NCBI GenBank assembly: GCA_037693485.1
Contig: CM075346.1
Coordinates: forward strand, 96,454,501 to 96,518,500
Length of the DNA stretch: 64,000 bases
DNA from: Kitagawia praeruptora
Lineage: Eukaryota; Streptophyta; Magnoliopsida; Apiales; Apiaceae
Direction of reading: 5' to 3'
The position numbers and the translations under genes are program-made. This document shows positions 37,398 to 49,479 of the stretch, piece after piece. How positions within the stretch are numbered: position 1 is the first letter of the stretch; every line of letters starts with the position of its first letter. The notes beneath the pieces were generated by a model. That model did not search any database. It was not told the DNA's origin and saw nothing but the letters and a program-made list of their open reading frames with translations.

Positions 37398-37639
37398 TGA
37401 TAACTTTGTAAACAGAGAAGAAGAAATTTTATTTACTAAAAGTGTTGTTCTGTTACAGAGTCTACTACAGTATATATACATTGCTAGAAAACAAAGAAGG
37501 AAAAATGGCGGGAAGTAACTAACTTCCGCTCTCTACTAACCTGCCAACTAAGCTAATAATATACAGCTGGAAATTACAAATAATGAAGAATTCCTAGCTA
37601 TTTATTAAATTAATTTTGTCATGTTTACTAGTTTCAATA
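37398..37639 (-). mobile_element. 5' LTR of copia element B (242 bp)
   Basis: Pairs with 32348-32589. TSD GAATT is at 37640-37644. Both LTRs have CAATA (plus strand) before the sequences diverge, so the element-strand 5' end is TATTG rather than TG. ACTACAGTATATATACATTG holds a TATA-like core. Confidence 0.93.
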
Positions 37640-37718
37640 GAATTATCGTAAGTCTCATAATTCGTATGGCTGATGATTCTACAACTATCAATATATATAT
37701 ATATATAAAGGAGGATAC

Positions 37719-38620
37719 GCGGGAGTTTAGGTGGCGCTCTAAGATCATCTCAATCTATTTTTCTAATTTTCTAGAATTTTAGAATTTTAAACACTTATAA
37801 ATATAAAAATATCATTTAACATATTAGAAGTAGAATAGGTGTTCGAATTTATAGAGGAGAAGAGCTCGAATTTATAGGAAGACATATGATTAGAAGTTCT
37901 ATTGGAAGTAGAATAAGTATTTATAAAGCATATGATTAAAAGTTCTATTGAAAGTAGAATAGGAGTTTGAATTTATAGAGAATAAGAGTTCAAATTTATA
38001 GAAAAAACATATAAATAAAAGTTTATATTGGAAGTAGAATAAGTATTCATAAAGCATATGATTAAAAGTTCTATTGGAGGTATAATAGGAGTTCAAATTT
38101 ATAGGGAATAAGAGTTCGAATTTATAGTTTAGGTGGCGCTCTAAGATCGTCTCAATCTATTTTTCTAATTTTCTAGAATTTTAGAATTTTAAACACTTAT
38201 AAATATAAAAATATCATTTAACATATTAGAAGTAGAATGGGTGTTCGAATTTATTGAGGAGAAGAGTTCGAATTTATAGGAAGACATATGATTAGAAGTT
38301 CTATTGGAAGTAGAATAAGTATTTATAAAACATATGATTAAAATTTCTATTGAAAGTAGAATATGAGTTCGAATTTATAGAGATAAGAGTTCAAATTTAT
38401 AGAAAAAACTTATAAATAAAAGTTTCTATTGGAAGTAGAATAAGTATTTATAAAGCATAAGATTAAAAGTTCTATTGGAAGTAGAATAGGAGTTCAAATT
38501 TACAGAGAATAAGAGTTCGAATTTATAGAAAAACATATAAATAAAAGTTCTATTAGAAGTAGAATAGGTGTTTGAATATATAGAGCATCCATATAACTAA
38601 ATATTTTATAGAAAGTACTA
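37719..38620. repeat. Tandem repeat field inside Helitron K
   Basis: Units of about 65-75 bp with TTCTATTGGAAGTAGAATA and GTTCGAATTTATAGAGAA recur many times. A larger unit starting GTTTAGGTGGCGCTCTAAGA occurs at about 37721 and 38128, roughly 407 bp apart. The short ORF in it is a repeat artefact. Confidence 0.75.
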
Positions 38621-39295
38621 TCTTCTTAAATTATATATTTTTTTATATAAGTTAATTATACTTCTATAAGGAAAATTTATCCATAAATCCAATACTATTA
38701 TCATAAAAAAAAAGTCATGTATTTAAAAGAACATTCTCATGCAGGAATCCTAAATAAAAATAGGAGTATCTTTAATATAAAGAGAAAATAAGATGTTTTT
38801 TCATTTTCTAAAACTCTAAAAAATTTAGAAAGTCTAGATAATGTATAAATTGGAATTCACTCTATTTTTTAGGTTTTAATTTTAAGGAAAGAAGTTGTTG
38901 TGTAAGATAAGTATTATTAATAATATGTAATGAATTTGGAATTTTGACCCAAACGAGAGCGACTCGAAACGTGTTTAATGGGAAGACGACTCACTATAAA
39001 AGATTGTATTAGCTATTAAAATATCATTATGATGTTATAAATTTTATTTTATTTTTAGGATTTGATTTTTATGGATAAACATTATCATACAAGTGATATA
39101 TGTAAAAATTAGGTTTTTGGTCTTAACGAGGGAGCGGATAAATAGTAATAACCGTGTTTAACGAGAAAGCGATTCATTAGAGAAGACCGTATAAAGATGT
39201 TTGAATATATAAGGAATACATAAAATAAAATGTTTTATTAGAAGTAGAATACGAGGACGGTGGAGACGTTTTTACACGATTTTTAAAACTATATA

Positions 39296-39629
39296 CTCCC
39301 TCTGTCCCAATGGATTCTTTATAGTTACTATTTTGGGCCGTCCCATTCATTTCTTTACATTCCCAAAATAGTAAGTTTTAATACTATTACACCCACTACT
39401 TCAATTATTTTAACAATACTTTACACTATTACACCCACTACTTCACTTATTTTAACAATAAAATCACTATTACACCCACTACTTCACTTATTTTAACAAT
39501 AAAATCACTATTACATCCACTACTTCATTTATTTTAACAATATTACACCCACTTTATACCCACTTTTATATGCTTGTCTTGTCCTCCGTGCCCAGCTAGG
39601 ATGTAAAGATCCCACTGGGACGGAGGGAG
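39296..39629. mobile_element. Stowaway MITE nested in Helitron K
   Basis: CTCCCTCTGTCCCAATGG and CACTGGGACGGAGGGAG are inverted ends flanked by TA (39294-39295 and 39630-39631). Confidence 0.88.
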
Positions 39630-40361
39630 TATCTTTTTCTTAGAAATCCTTTATTTTATCTTTTTTATACAAGTTAATTATACTTGCATTAGAAAAATAT
39701 ATCCATAAATTTAATATTATTCCCGTAACGAAAAGTCTTCAAATTTATTTTTTTTATATGTTAACATAACAGAAAGACATTCTCATGCGGAAGTTGTAAA
39801 TAAGTACATGCATATCTATAATATACAGAAAATATAAGATGTACTTTCATTTTTAAAACTCTAAATATTAGAAAGTTTAAAGAATATAAAAATTGGAATT
39901 TGCTTTCTTTATATAATTAGTTAGAATTTCGGTTCCAAATAAGAGCGACTCGAAACGTATTTAACGGGAAGACGACTCACTAGAAAAGATTGTATTAGCT
40001 ACTAGAATTTGATATTGATGTCATAATTTTTTTTTATTTTTATTGTTCGATTTTATGGATAAATAATATTATATAAGTCTTTATAATATATGTTAAAGTT
40101 GAGATTTTGATTTTAACGAGAGAGCGACTCAATCGAAAAAATCGTGTTTAACAAGAAATCGATTTATTAAAAGATATTTAATTATTAAAATTTAATATTA
40201 ATATTATAATATAACGTAAAAGTATTAATTTTTTAGAAAAATATTATAACGCCGCCGCGAAGCGCGACTTTATCGACTAGTTTTTATTATAATTTGTAAT
40301 ATTTGATACTAAATTTATCGATTAAATTATATTTTTAAATATATCTATATTTTGACAAAAA

Positions 40362-40548
40362 GCCAACAACATGTTGGTGCAGTGGGTTGAACCATTGTCT
40401 CCTTTGTAGGAGGTCAAGGGTTCGATCCCTGGGTGTGTGTGAGTTTAGTTTGTATTAGTTTCCTTTCTTTGTATCATGGTCTGCGTACAGCTACCCTCCT
40501 CAGACACCACTTTGAGTGGTATTATAACTGAGTAAGCTAAGTTTTTTT
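40362..40548 (+). mobile_element. tRNA-derived SINE (187 bp), 16-bp TSD
   Basis: TGGTGCAGTGGG fits an RNA polymerase III A box and GGGTTCGATCCC a B box about 40 bp later. The 3' end is a T-run. TATATTTTGACAAAAA flanks it exactly (40346-40361 and 40549-40564). The T-rich tail is as seen in some plant SINE families. Confidence 0.85.
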
Positions 40549-40850
40549 TATATTTTGACAAAAACAAAAAGCCATTCATCTCATTACCAGAATCACTATT
40601 ATTAAACAAGTGCAAATAGTAAATTTTATTAGGATTTTCGTCAAATTATATATTTTTAAAAATTATTTCATTAGATATTTTATCATCAAATATTGAAAAT
40701 GTAGGGGCAATGGTCTTCCGGCAGGCTAATTTTTCACAAAATCTAATATTTACATGGTATTAAAATTAAAATTATTATTTTATTAATAAAAACCAAAGAA
40801 ATTTACCGGTGGGAGCCGAGATACTAGATCCTTCTCCTTTTAGCTATACC

Positions 40851-41229
40851 TAGGATTCTAAAAATCGTCGAGTCAGTCGAGTATTCATTTCGAGTACTTG
40901 TTTTAAACCCCTCGTTCGATCCGAGTTTCAAGTTTCGGAATCAAATCGAATTACACTTACTCGTATTTTTAATGTTTATCTATTGGTTTTAATACTATTA
41001 AATAATTATTATTAGTATGTATATAAAATATATATTATCGTTAAATTCTAAATTTAACGCATTTACATTAAAATATGAATGAATGAATTTAATATATGAA
41101 TTTTTTTTTGAAAAACAATCCAATTTATTTTCCGAGTACTCATTCCGAATAATCTCCGAATTTCCGAGTACTCGTTTTTCCGAAACAAAACCGAGCCGAA
41201 CGAACCGAGTTCCGATTTTTACATACTTG
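40851..41229. mobile_element. hAT-type MITE, TSD GCTATACC
   Basis: The 8-bp repeat GCTATACC lies at 40843-40850 and 41230-41237. The ends TCTAAAAATCG and CGATTTTTACA are inverted. The interior is rich in CGAGTACT and CCGAGT motifs. Confidence 0.8.
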
Positions 41230-42174
41230 GCTATACCAAAGGAGTAACTGTTTAATGTTTATCAAAATTAAAAAAAAAAGGCCTTTGACTTGGCTTTGAC
41301 CGCGATCCGCTTCATTGTTTTCGTGATTGACTAGTATTTTCAAATTGAAACCTAACAATATATTCATTTGACATGTACAAGAAATGGCCGAAAATAGGCC
41401 ATAGCAAAATTATTTAAAAAGAAAACAAAAAAAAACAAAAAGGATAAAGGATCACTAAAAACAATAAAGTCTACACTAATTGGGCAACAAAGAAAACTGG
41501 AAATTTATGAAACCATTTTTTGGCAGGCTCCGACAGAGGCCGGAAACATGTAAAAGTGTTTCTTCCCCAGCCAGGTGCCATATTTTGGTTTGATCATTCG
41601 ATATTTGTTTGTACGCTTGAGAGTCGTTCCGACCTCCGTTTTGTATGTCCCATTCGAAAGTAGGATGTATCTTTGCGAGTGCTTGGAATCAGGATCGAAG
41701 GAAGGTGAATTAATTGCTTCAAATTAAATCATAGAAATGCACTATTCGGAATCACTTTCCATGCTCTCCATTCCCTTCAATCCTCTTCGCTTTGGCTACA
41801 TAATTAAGTAAAAATGTATAATTTATTTTTTTTTCTAAATCTTTTCTCTTCGAGATCGAAAACTTCGAAAGATAATTTTAAAGTGCGAGTTGTGATGACA
41901 AATGTTACACCTGTATTGTATATGAATGATGATAATACAGATAAATGGTGGGGTGTGGGACTAGGGGCAGCTCTTTAAGTTGACAAAGATAAATGTAATG
42001 GAATCCCTTTTCTGTTTGGAAACAGCAAGTTGGGAACAAAACAAACACTAATAAAACAAAACTTAAATACATCCTCTATTTCTTTTTAATCCATAAAATT
42101 ACTCCAAAGGGAGAATTTTTTTGTATGAGGTTAGTATTGACTTTTACAATATCCACTTTGGCAATATCATTATT

Positions 42175-44520
42175 TTAATTATAAAAATATAAAAATAAAA
42201 TAATATAAAAATAGAGGTAGAAGAATGGGTTGTTAACACTCAACAGTATGAGTACCTTTTTGGTTGTACCTTTCTTCTCCTTCACCTCATACCTAGCCTT
42301 GGTCACATCAGCCAACCAAGTCCCTGGAAAACAATACTGCCAATTTATATCAAACAAAAATAAATAAATTAGAAAAAACCCAATTAAATAGAAAGACAAT
42401 AAATATTTTTATTTTAAAAAAAAAAGAGAATGATACCTGTAGCATTCTATCAACAGCCTTTGGCCTTTTTTTAGGTCTATGGGGAAGTTTTGTCCCTTTC
42501 ATGAGAAGAAAATCCTCTTCTTTCTCCTTTCTTGTTAATGGAATAAGAACCCTTGGCCACTCAAACACCTCTCCACCACCATTCACCGTAGTAGTCGCCG
42601 TGGCGACAATTTTCGTGTTTCCATGATTATTATTGTTAGTAGTAGTACTACTACAACCAGCTTCTTGTGGTAAACTAGGACCAATATGCTTCTCATGATG
42701 ATTCATACCAATCCCTTTAACTTGTTCTTGATGCACCAATCCATTCATTTTCTCGTCACTCGACGAAGCTAAGCCAGAAGAACAAACTGCTGCTGTCGTA
42801 GCATGACTTGCAATCTTGACATGATCAATTTTCTCCACTAGTTTTTGTGGTGATCTTTTCAAAACCTTGGATCTGGATGAAGAGGTTGCTGCTGCAATAA
42901 CTCCTTTGCTACTGCTACTGTTTCTAGGTGGATGGGACCCATTACCACCAACAGATCGATCCTCCGAGTTCCTCCTACATATATTCATTGATTCCCAAGA
43001 AAAACAAGAACTTCAATCAAGATTTTATAAGATTATGTGTGTGTGTGATCAAATGCTTGGAAGAGCATAAAGTTAGTAACTTTAGGCTTGTTTTTTCAAG
43101 AAATCCAATGGGTTTTGCATACTTGATGTAAAATAATGTAATCTTAAACAAATAGATGCATATACATGTGGTGATGTGGGAATATGCATAAAATAGTATG
43201 CCATGTAAATCAAGAACCGACAGACTTCAATTTCTCACCCCATAAAAAGTAGAAAAGCACAAACAATTATCAATTGATAATACTACTAGAAATTAGTGGG
43301 ACTCTCCTTTTAGATGTGAAGATGATCATCTGTACACATCAAATTTGACCTAAAAATATTATGAATAAAATAAAAAATAAAAATATAATAGATTTATACA
43401 GTTCTATATTTTGAACATATGGAGCTACAGCCTACAGCAGTACAGCAGATGACCAGAGGAGGAAAATAAGTACTCTCGTGAGAGATATATTACATAGATA
43501 TTGATGGTAGATTGGTAGGGTTTGATTATCTGTTTACAGGGCTAGAAAAGGTATTTCAGTTGCACAAAAATTACACATAATAAAGTTGTCACAACACAGA
43601 TCTACAAGTTGAACAAAACATGATTTTTCTCGAACGGCAGAAAAAAGGATCATTATTAAAAATTACCAAACCTATACCATATTGCATATGTTAATAATAA
43701 TCTTGGATATTAAATTCTATGAACTGTCTTTTACCACTAGAGAAAAAACAAGAAACATCAATAGAAAATGAAAACAAATACATTGACAAAATAACATAAC
43801 CAAAGATTACACTATATACAATCGTAAAAAGATAATTAGGAAAAAAAATGTACATACCTATTGACAAAAGAAGAGTTATCTTTACTGGAAGACTTACTGG
43901 AAGACTTGTGGGTTCCAACTTTGCCATTAGATGTTGAATTGGTTACTGCTGGTGATGTTGTAGAAATTGTGTTAGGCAATATAGAAGATGGTGGGGGCAT
44001 AATATTTGTTTGACTAGAAATCTTGGTCTCTATTGCAATGGTTGTGGCAGGGGTAGGCAAAGTAATGGATCTTCTTGGAACCTTCATCATAGCTTGTAAC
44101 TGAGTTGATGAAGATGATGAAGAATCATCTACCATGCCATTGCCAGCCCCAGGAACCCGATTTTCGACAGACCTGGAGATTCTTGATCTTTTTCTATGAC
44201 CCCATTGTAACAACATATCTCCACTACCACCACTTCCATTAAGAGGGGAAGTGGTGGAATGGTTCAAATCATGGTTAGTTTTTGGTAAAGAAGTGGGAGT
44301 AGTGGTCGAAAATGTCGAAAAGTTTTGATCTTGAGGGGGTTTTGGAGCTGAAGATCTGATCTTTGGAAGCCCTTTATGGGCTTCAACAAAATTTGGGATT
44401 GTTTTTGTAGCAGCATCATTTTCATCATGTCCTAGAATACCATCATCTTCTTTGCAAGTTCTCCAATGGGATCTTTTACCATTGCTTAATGGTAGATCGT
44501 CTGGGCTGAGTCCTTGATAT
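42175..44520 (-). CDS. DUF1639 family protein (exons 44520-43858, 42974-42437, 42336-42175)
   Basis: Three coding exons join in frame: donor AATAG|GTATGT with acceptor TATGTAG|GAGG (phase 2), and CTACAG|GTATCA with TTGGCAG|TATTG (phase 0). The last two encode the DUF1639 signature (IPLTRKEKEEDFLLMKGTKL, PHRPKKRP, then FPGTWLADVTKARYEVKEKK). The first has DMLLQWGHRKRSR, seen in several plant DUF1639 proteins; the rest is low-complexity Ser/Thr/Asn. Function is unknown; basic clusters suggest a nuclear protein. The start is unclear: the leader exon (donor CTGAAG|GTAAAA at 44827) gives an in-frame TGA just before the 44520 acceptor, so translation may start at Met 44216 or, with the intron kept, at 44573. 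The tail after EKKGTTKK looks non-coding, so another exon may follow GTACTC. Confidence 0.8.
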
Positions 44521-44827
44521 CTGTGACAATAAAAAATCAAATTGTTAGAAACAAGATTGATATTCAACATCATAACAAGATTGAAACTTTATCTGATCAC
44601 ATAAAGATACGACAATAAAACTGGACTGACTCAAAGAATACAAACAAAGGGTAAACATTAAACTGAACATTCTTATCCTTGAAGATTTCAAGACTTCATC
44701 TTTACTTCATTTTAACACAAATCATTTACAACCCAATCTATCAAACACCAAAATTTGATTTTCAAATCACACTACAACCAAAATCTTCAGAAACAGAAGA
44801 AATCAAGAAACCCAAATCAATTTTACC

Positions 44828-44861
<34 letters not shown>

Positions 44862-45548
44862 AAAACCAGACTGGCTATCAACTAGACATTCAGATTCTTA
44901 CTATAAATATAAAGGATAATCACAAGTGCCTAACTTAAAAGATTTTCAATTACACACATGAAAATATACATATGAAGAGTCTTTTCCCAACCCTTCATGA
45001 GTACGTACATGACATAAATAACCAAACTGAAAAAAACTCGTGATCTGAAAAAGAGAATAATCAAAACACATGTATACTAAAAATAACAAAACCAAAATAA
45101 CAAATGATACCACTGAACAGACTCTGACATTGATCTAGACAGTTATAAGTTCAATTGGGTACCAAAGATTTGAACAAAAAATCATTAACTTAGTTCATTT
45201 CACATCGAAAAACACACACAGAAAAAGATAAAACACACAGTAGAATTGTAGGTGAAAAAAAGAAAAGGGAAGGTGGTAAGAACTAAGACCTCATCATATC
45301 TCAACAATCCAAAGAACAGAACAAGTGTAGCATGAATGAATAGAATTATTAAAAAAGGGTCAGTTGAGGCTATGAATATGGATAAGAAAAGATTGAAAGA
45401 ATCATAAAAATTGGTTTTTTCTTGACATTAATTTGATGTTTTAAGTGGAGAAAATCTTTGTAATGCCATGGTAGAGAGAGGGAGGGGGGAGAGAGAGAGA
45501 GGAGAGATGAAGAAACCTAGAGAGATAGAGAGAGCTTGTGTGTATGTA

Positions 45549-45592
<44 letters not shown>

Positions 45593-45600
45593 GCAAGAAA
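44521..45600 (-). promoter_or_regulatory. 5' leader and promoter side of the DUF1639 gene
   Basis: Two CT-rich stretches on the gene strand (44832-44860 and about 45550-45590) are typical of plant core promoters and leaders. CTGAAG|GTAAAA at 44827 is a strong donor for a 306-bp intron ending at 44521. A second possible donor (GATGAG|GTCTTAG) lies near 45290. Confidence 0.55.
45428..45469 (-). CDS. 13-codon upstream ORF before the DUF1639 gene
   Basis: ACCATGG at 45469 is an excellent start context. The peptide is MALQRFSPLKTSN, then TAA. No GT lies between ATG and stop, so it cannot be spliced onto the main protein as a standard first exon. It lies in the CT-rich leader. It may be a regulatory upstream ORF or the broken remnant of a true first exon. 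Confidence 0.4.
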   Translation of the reverse strand: MALQRFSPLKTSN

Positions 45601-46430
45601 GAGATTTATGGAGGTTGAGGAGCAAGAACGGGGGAAGCAGGGGAGGGATAAGTTAGATTTATTCTATGTTTATTTTAATACCAATTTGCCCCTTGTCATC
45701 CTAATTATTTCTCTGGTCATGCCACCTTAGATCCCCTTCTTTGATTATTCCTTTTACTTCATTTTTATTTTTTTTCTTTACATGAACTATTCTGAATGTG
45801 AATTCCACACTGCATTAAGGGACGGCTGCACTGCACACTACTGAAAGTACAAATCTACCCTGTTAAATCTACCATGCAAGGAATCTGTTTGTTTAATGAG
45901 CAACTTAATAATGGAGCTATTGCTTACTTCTAAAAGGAATGGATGTGATCTTATACAAACACCGATTTATTTACTTATCTGTTCATCAATGAAAGTAAAT
46001 TTATTTTATTGGATTTTTTAGACTTTATGTATATCCTAGTGGAACTTGTCTTATTTCTGGTGTTCAACGGCAAGTTTCAAAGACAAAATTACATGGAAGT
46101 GTAGGATTTGGACGTGCGGTTAATATATTTTATTATCTCGGCTGAATATTTCGATTATTTTATCTGACAATCTTCTGAAGAAAATGCACTGCTATCGTTT
46201 CCGGTGAACAATGTGATATACCCACATCCAAATTTACCGTCTTATATAACCGTCACATTTGGGTTAAAGTGGTTAATGCCCTTCTCTCTCGGTTCGAGGA
46301 GTAGAGCAGGAGGACTGGAGGAGTATAGGCATACTCTTGTCTAGGGTCACCAATATTTTAGGATCTCAGATTTTAATCATTATATTGAATTAATTTCTAT
46401 GAAAATCATATATTTTAATGGAGACCGAAT
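45601..46430. other. Intergenic region upstream of the DUF1639 gene
   Basis: No second gene is seen. A proximal promoter is expected here; no individual site can be defended. Confidence 0.4.
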
Positions 46431-46436
46431 ACCATG

Positions 46437-46788
46437 GGGGTGTTTGGAAGTTAGAGATTTGGGATAAAATTAGAGGTTTGGGGTAGATTAGAGGTTTGAT
46501 CAAATGAAACCTCTAATATGAATGTTTGGTTGTTAGAGCTGGTTGTTAGAGCTTTGAGTTAGAGGTTTGAGATCAAAAAGCTAATTTTGAAAAAGCTCAT
46601 TTTAGGAGCTTTTTCAATTAGAGATTTGCTATGTGTCACTAAAAGTTATTCAAAAAGCTATTTACCAAACACTTTTATTCAAAACAACTAATTTCAATCC
46701 GCTAATCAAAACAGCTAATTCAATCCGCTAATCAAAACAGCTAATTCAATCCGCTATCCAGCTATCAGCTAATTGCCAAACAGGACCC
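46437..46788. mobile_element. Putative MITE with GGGTGTTTGG ends
   Basis: It starts GGGGTGTTTGGAAG and ends GCCAAACAGGACCC. CTAATCAAAACAG and CTAATTCAATCCG recur near the right end. No clear TSD. Confidence 0.5.
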
Positions 46789-47038
46789 ATATATCAATCA
46801 TTGTACAAATCTACTCATTGAAAATCATGTTTTATGAAATCACTATTTCATTTATTTAATTGAAAATCATATATGTTTTACATGTAAATTTCATTAAAAA
46901 TCTTGAAAATCTTGTATGTTCTGTAAAAAAAAATCATGCAAAACGTATTGTTCTTTAAAACATATTCTGTTTACAAATCATATACGATTTTGAAACTTTG
47001 TGCCGCCCTACTTATCACTCATGTAGTCATGTTGGTTG

Positions 47039-47306
47039 CATGGTTGTAAAAATCGGTAATCGGTATAAATCGGTTGAGGTACCAATTTAAGATTAATCGG
47101 GTAATCGGGGATTAATCGGAAGGATTAATCGGAGTATAAATCGGATATTATAATAATATTTAATATATTAGTCTAATTTATAATTAAACATATCATTTTA
47201 AATAAATTCATAGGATTAATCGGATTTCAAAAATCGAATCGGTGAGTTACCTTACAGAGGATTAATCGGGGATTAATCGGCTAAATCGGGGATTTTTAGA
47301 ACCATG
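47039..47306. mobile_element. hAT-type MITE (268 bp), TSD GTTGGTTG
   Basis: The ends CATGGTTGTAAAAATC and GATTTTTAGAACCATG are inverted, with GTTGGTTG at 47031-47038 and 47307-47314. ATTAATCGG repeats fill the interior. Confidence 0.85.
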
Positions 47307-47314
47307 GTTGGTTG

Positions 47315-48530
47315 TGATATTCAACTTATTGATTAAAATGTATTTCGTTTGTGTGTTGTCATTTGTGTTGATTGTGTACATTATGTGCCATTCAATAATA
47401 TAGATCGGTTTATAATGCTCGATTCAAATTTTATAGGGATTTAATATATTGAAAATTTTTATGTTCAACTCGATAATAGAGAGCGACTCGTAATGCTCGA
47501 TTCAAATTTTTTTAGGAATTTAATATGGTAAAGGAAAATGCTAGGTACCCCAAATTAACACCATACAAAAAAAAGAAGCAATTAGCCAAAAAAATCCAAT
47601 CAATTTTACATTTTTTTTGCCATTTAACCAATCAACTATGTTTTTCACAAAGAACCCCAACAAACTTTGCTAAATTGCAAAAATTTGTCCTAAATTTAAC
47701 CATGATTAATTATTATTATTTAATGTTTAATTTTTTAATATAAAATTAATTTTTTTTACATACTTGCATACCATTTTGGTGATAGTCATACAATTAATTT
47801 CATTGTAAAACTTCTATTTGTCTTTTTTCCCCAAAATTAATTATATATATTTTTTTTCCTCCTAAAATTGATCAACGCAATGAATCCGGACAAATTTCAT
47901 TTTATATTAGTTATTAACAATATTATAATAAAATCATGAAATTCCACGCAACTATTCGTTTTAAAAAAAATACTGGACAAACTTAGCAAAAGTCATGCAT
48001 GCCTTTGTCCTTCACGTGATTTTTGTCCGTATTACATACCTAAAAATATGAAAATCACTCTCTTTTTTTTTGTCATAAAAATAGGGAAGGGTACAAATAC
48101 TTAAAATATAAATTTTAAAATATGAAAATACATAAACTAACAATGTAATTGAAAGATTTGTAATTAAAATTATTATTAATATGTTTTATTTTAATCTAGT
48201 TTAATATTTCATAATTATAAATATATTTTGGTTCATAAAAAAAAGATAATAAACTACAATGAAGTAATAATTTGAATGAATTTTTTTATTAATAATTTAT
48301 TGCTTATTTAATAAAGATGTGGTTGAACAATAGTTAATACGCATCAACAATGACTAACTATAGTTAATTTATTTTCATAGTTTAATAAAGTTTGTTGGGT
48401 TTTTATGAGAAAAAATAAGTTCATTGGCTAAATTGCAAAAAAATAGAAAGTTGGTTTGATTTTTTGACTAATAATTTTTAAAAAAAAATTAAAATTGTAA
48501 AGATAATCCAAAATATCCTTGCATGATGGA
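47315..48530. other. AT-rich intergenic DNA
   Basis: No gene or element is recognised. The plus ORF at 47525-47743 is Lys/Asn/Phe-rich, as expected of random AT-rich sequence. Confidence 0.5.
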
Positions 48531-48539
48531 ATTGAGAAT

Positions 48540-48960
48540 TGGGTTAAGTCTCAAGAAGACATGATAAAGGTTAATGTTAATGCAATGTTATATGAAGCTG
48601 ATGGTCGCTTTGATTTGTATTTAGCTTAGATCATATAAGATCATTAGTTAAGGCTCATACTTCATTTCAAGAGGGTTCAGTTGTATAACAGACGCATTAA
48701 GTTGTATTAAGGAGGAAACATGGTCTGATATGCTACCGGAAATAGATTGTTATGTGGTGGTATAAGCCATCATGAGCATGATATAAGACTATTTTGCTGG
48801 AACCAAACGTGATGTACAGTAATTCCAACATATAAATACTTGATCTTAACCTTCATAATGTTGTCAGCACTTGTGATTGTTGAAATTCAATCTGAGTCTA
48901 CATTAATACTCCGTAGGACTTTGAGCGAGAATTTGTTAAACAAAAGGACATTCCAAACAC
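48540..48960 (+). pseudogene. Degraded LINE RNase H remnant
   Basis: WVKSQEDMIKVNVNAML and, in another frame, IKEETWSDMLPEIDCYVVV correspond to the start and middle of the plant LINE RNase H domain (W..P..G.IKVNVDA; ESDcl.vv). Stops and frameshifts are frequent. No poly(A) is left. Confidence 0.5.
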
Positions 48961-49479
48961 CAACCTTCTAACTTACAATTATTAATCAACTCTTCTTACA
49001 TAAATCAACCTTATATTATTATATGTGGATCCAACTTGAACCGAGGCTTTCATCACCACCTCCATTACACCAGCTTATACTTGCATTGAGCCTCTTAGTT
49101 TGTTTCCTCGTGTTCGTCATTCTAGCGCTTCTTAAGACATGAAAGTCAATGACAACTTCATGTTCATAGAAGCGCACAACAATTAACAAGCTAGAATTTG
49201 GATGTGAGAACATCTTAGAACGCTTGAAGGGAAAAACATCATAGGGGCAAGGTGCAACGGGTGGTTTATGTTGACGGAAAAAATTGGGAACAACAAAATT
49301 CGAGGTACGTCGCCGGAAACCAAATCTACGATGATGGTTTTTTGCCGAAAAAATTGGTGCTATGTGGAAGTTGTCGATAATTGGTGGCTAAAATTGATTA
49401 GGATTAGTGGTGGTAGCTTTAGAGCTCTCAACTTCCGGCCACTCAATCGGCTACGTGCCGCAGTATTTATAGGGGATCA
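48961..49479. other. Unassigned sequence
   Basis: GC content rises near 49250-49460. Short ORFs on both strands have no recognisable domain. Confidence 0.4.

Larger units (their letters stand above)
37688..40280 (+). mobile_element. Non-autonomous Helitron K (2593 bp)
   Basis: It starts TCAATATATATATATA after A and ends GCCGCGAAGCGCGAC, then TTTATCGACTAG, before T. No Rep/helicase or other ORF. It holds a tandem repeat field (37719-38620), paired motifs such as GAGCGACTCGAAACG and GGAAGACGACTCACTA (38950-39000 and 39945-39990), and a nested Stowaway MITE. Confidence 0.8.

Noticed and set aside
37719..38620. CRISPR-like array
   Set aside because: The repeats are imperfect, contiguous and variable in length with no unique spacers, in a plant Helitron. 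It is a tandem repeat field, not CRISPR.
44679..45730. ORFs encoding RERERE or LSLSLS runs
   Set aside because: They are translations of the GA/CT microsatellites in the leader of the DUF1639 gene.
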